Assembly: GCA_002379985.1 (NCBI GenBank)
Contig: DFVG01000053.1
Location: 64,318 to 80,708, forward strand
Direction: 5' to 3'
DNA length: 16,391 nucleotides
DNA from: Flavobacteriaceae bacterium UBA4166
GTDB lineage: Bacteria > Bacteroidota > Bacteroidia > Flavobacteriales > Flavobacteriaceae
The notes below the pieces were generated by a model. That model was given only the letters and a program-made list of their open reading frames with translations, was not told the DNA's origin and did no database searches. Both the position numbers and the translations under genes were made by a program. The stretch's first letter is position 1; each line of letters starts with the position of its first letter. This document shows, piece by piece, positions 15,352-16,391 of this stretch.

Positions 15352-16391
15352 CTATTGATGTGTTATTTCAACCATCAATGGGACCACATACCCTTCTGCC
15401 CCTTCTTTCACGCTAAAACCAGGGGAGGCCGATTCGTAGCTTACCATTTTCTTGTCGATGAGCTTATCGCCCAAGGCGGCTTTGATCTTCGTAGTTAATC
15501 CGCCCTCTGCAGCGTCCATTTTCGCGAGCAAATCTGCTTCGTCCAATTTTTGTTGACTGAAAAGAATTAGTAGGTAGTCGGTTCCTGGGTTGTCGTCCAT
15601 ACGGATCACTTTCTTTTCACTAGGGAAGGCCAATTCGGCATTCGCCGAAATCAACGGAGACATCCCATCTTCAAACGGAAGGATCTTGTTAATCTTCTGT
15701 GTAAGGTCGGTTGCAAAGGCATAAATATACCCTTCATTCTTATTGTTTAAATAGAATCGGAAACGCGTCCCGCTTGGATAGGATTTGTCCATTTTATACG
15801 CCACCAAATCCTCACCCGGAACATCATCTTCCACTACCAGATTACGCGTGGAGGTTCTTCGTGTAGGCATTTCTACACCTGCATTGGTAACAAAGCGGAG
15901 GTTTCCTTCCGGAAATTTTTCTGCAATAGGCGATTGATCTAGTGCCTGTGGCAGGCTAGGCTGCCCCGGACGGCCGGGTTTGTTGGGAGACCCTTTGGGT
16001 TGGTTCGGAACTACCTTTGGTGCTCCAGGGGGACGCGGCACTACTTTCGGTTTACCGATGTCTTCCTTCTTGGTATAATAACTATAGGCTTGTAAAGCAC
16101 CCATCGCCCACTCTTCATATTCAGTGTATGGCACCCAAATAAAACCACCGTCGCCCCATTGGGTTCCCCAACTGTTCAGTAAACGAAACGCGCCTCCTTC
16201 AAAATTATCATCGTAGCCAACCACTACCATAGCGTGATAGCCATGCTGTTTAGCGGTGGTTCCTTTTTCTTCCGGAGAGGAACGCCACACACGTTGTGCT
16301 TGGAAAAAACTCTGCGGAAGTTTCATTCCTAACAGCACCGGATACCCTTCTGCCAATGCTTTTTTCGTGGCGTTGGTCTTTACACCATAAT
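15352..16391 (-). CDS. Papain-like (C1) cysteine protease with proline-rich linker and DUF4384-like domain (partial)
   Basis: The last 345 residues of a protein whose 5' end lies beyond the right edge. The first 100 visible residues are the C-terminal half of a papain fold: the catalytic histidine in HGYHAMVVVGYDD (visible residue 52) and asparagine in LLNSWGTQWGDGGF (residue 72). The catalytic cysteine must lie outside the window. A proline-rich linker (about residues 112-148) contains PKVVP twice, ten residues apart. It is followed by RNLVVEDDV at 182-190 and a C-terminal domain (about 195-345) resembling DUF4384, with GTRFRFYLNNKNEGYIYAFATD. DUF4384 domains are, from family knowledge, often found with caspase-like domains. 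Its TAG stop is one base before the caspase-like gene ATG, implying co-translation. Whether it has a signal peptide cannot be seen. Confidence 0.85.
   Translation of the reverse strand, partial: YGVKTNATKKALAEGYPVLLGMKLPQSFFQAQRVWRSSPEEKGTTAKQHGYHAMVVVGYDDNFEGGAFRLLNSWGTQWGDGGFIWVPYTEYEEWAMGALQAYSYYTKKEDIGKPKVVPRPPGAPKVVPNQPKGSPNKPGRPGQPSLPQALDQSPIAEKFPEGNLRFVTNAGVEMPTRRTSTRNLVVEDDVPGEDLVAYKMDKSYPSGTRFRFYLNNKNEGYIYAFATDLTQKINKILPFEDGMSPLISANAELAFPSEKKVIRMDDNPGTDYLLILFSQQKLDEADLLAKMDAAEGGLTTKIKAALGDKLIDKKMVSYESASPGFSVKEGAEGYVVPLMVEITHQ

Noticed and set aside
12078..16391. Antiphage defence system built on the caspase-like protease
   Set aside because: No gasdermin, nucleotide cyclase, TIR, STAND NTPase or other defence partner is visible, and the caspase-like protein has an export signal, which argues against an intracellular abortive-infection role.
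1..16391. tRNA or rRNA genes, CRISPR arrays, insertion sequences or prophage genes
   Set aside because: None was seen. Coding density is high, no spaced repeat array, transposase or terminal inverted repeats are visible, and no cloverleaf-like sequence was noticed in the short gaps.

Overview
The window looks like chromosomal DNA of a member of the Bacteroidota, most likely the Flavobacteriia. Two promoters match the Bacteroidota pattern (TTTG, 20 bases, TAnnTTTG), Shine-Dalgarno sites are weak or absent, two genes appear to start at TTG, and the long aromatic amino acid hydroxylase and the caspase/DUF4384-type proteins fit that phylum. Genus cannot be told from the sequence alone. Genes are packed tightly and no gap exceeds 100 bases.

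Region 1 (1-8765, all minus strand) is an aerobic phenylacetate degradation operon transcribed in the order paaE-paaA-paaB-paaC-paaD-paaG-paaH-paaI-paaJ-paaZ, with a TetR-family regulator gene upstream. PaaABCE plus PaaD make the phenylacetyl-CoA epoxidase. PaaG isomerises the epoxide to the oxepin, PaaZ opens and oxidises the ring, and PaaH and PaaJ carry out beta-oxidation. PaaI is a salvage thioesterase. PaaZ is cut by the left edge. A perfect 18-bp inverted repeat overlaps the -7 box of the paaE promoter and is the likely operator of the TetR protein. No paaF (enoyl-CoA hydratase) or paaK (phenylacetate-CoA ligase) is present, and the PaaG copy lacks both hydratase glutamates, so these steps must be encoded elsewhere.

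Region 2 (8807-11387, plus strand) is a divergent operon: a 591-residue aromatic amino acid hydroxylase with a large C-terminal extension, a single-domain rhodanese, and a DinB-fold protein. The hydroxylase start lies almost exactly at the predicted transcription start. Its position beside the phenylacetate regulator ties phenylalanine hydroxylation to phenylacetate catabolism.

Region 3 (11384-16391, minus strand) holds a membrane-anchored DUF4230 protein, whose stop codon overlaps the DinB stop tail to tail, and a two-gene cysteine protease unit. The upstream gene (cut by the right edge) is a papain-like C1 protease with a proline-rich linker and a DUF4384-like domain. One base later begins a 1090-residue exported protein with a predicted beta-propeller, an Ig-like module and a C-terminal caspase-like domain with an intact His/Cys dyad. 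A strong intrinsic terminator ends the unit. Both proteases carry the identical nine-residue segment RNLVVEDDV at a domain boundary, with a third related copy in the caspase protein. This protease pair is the best candidate for an undescribed system in the window.
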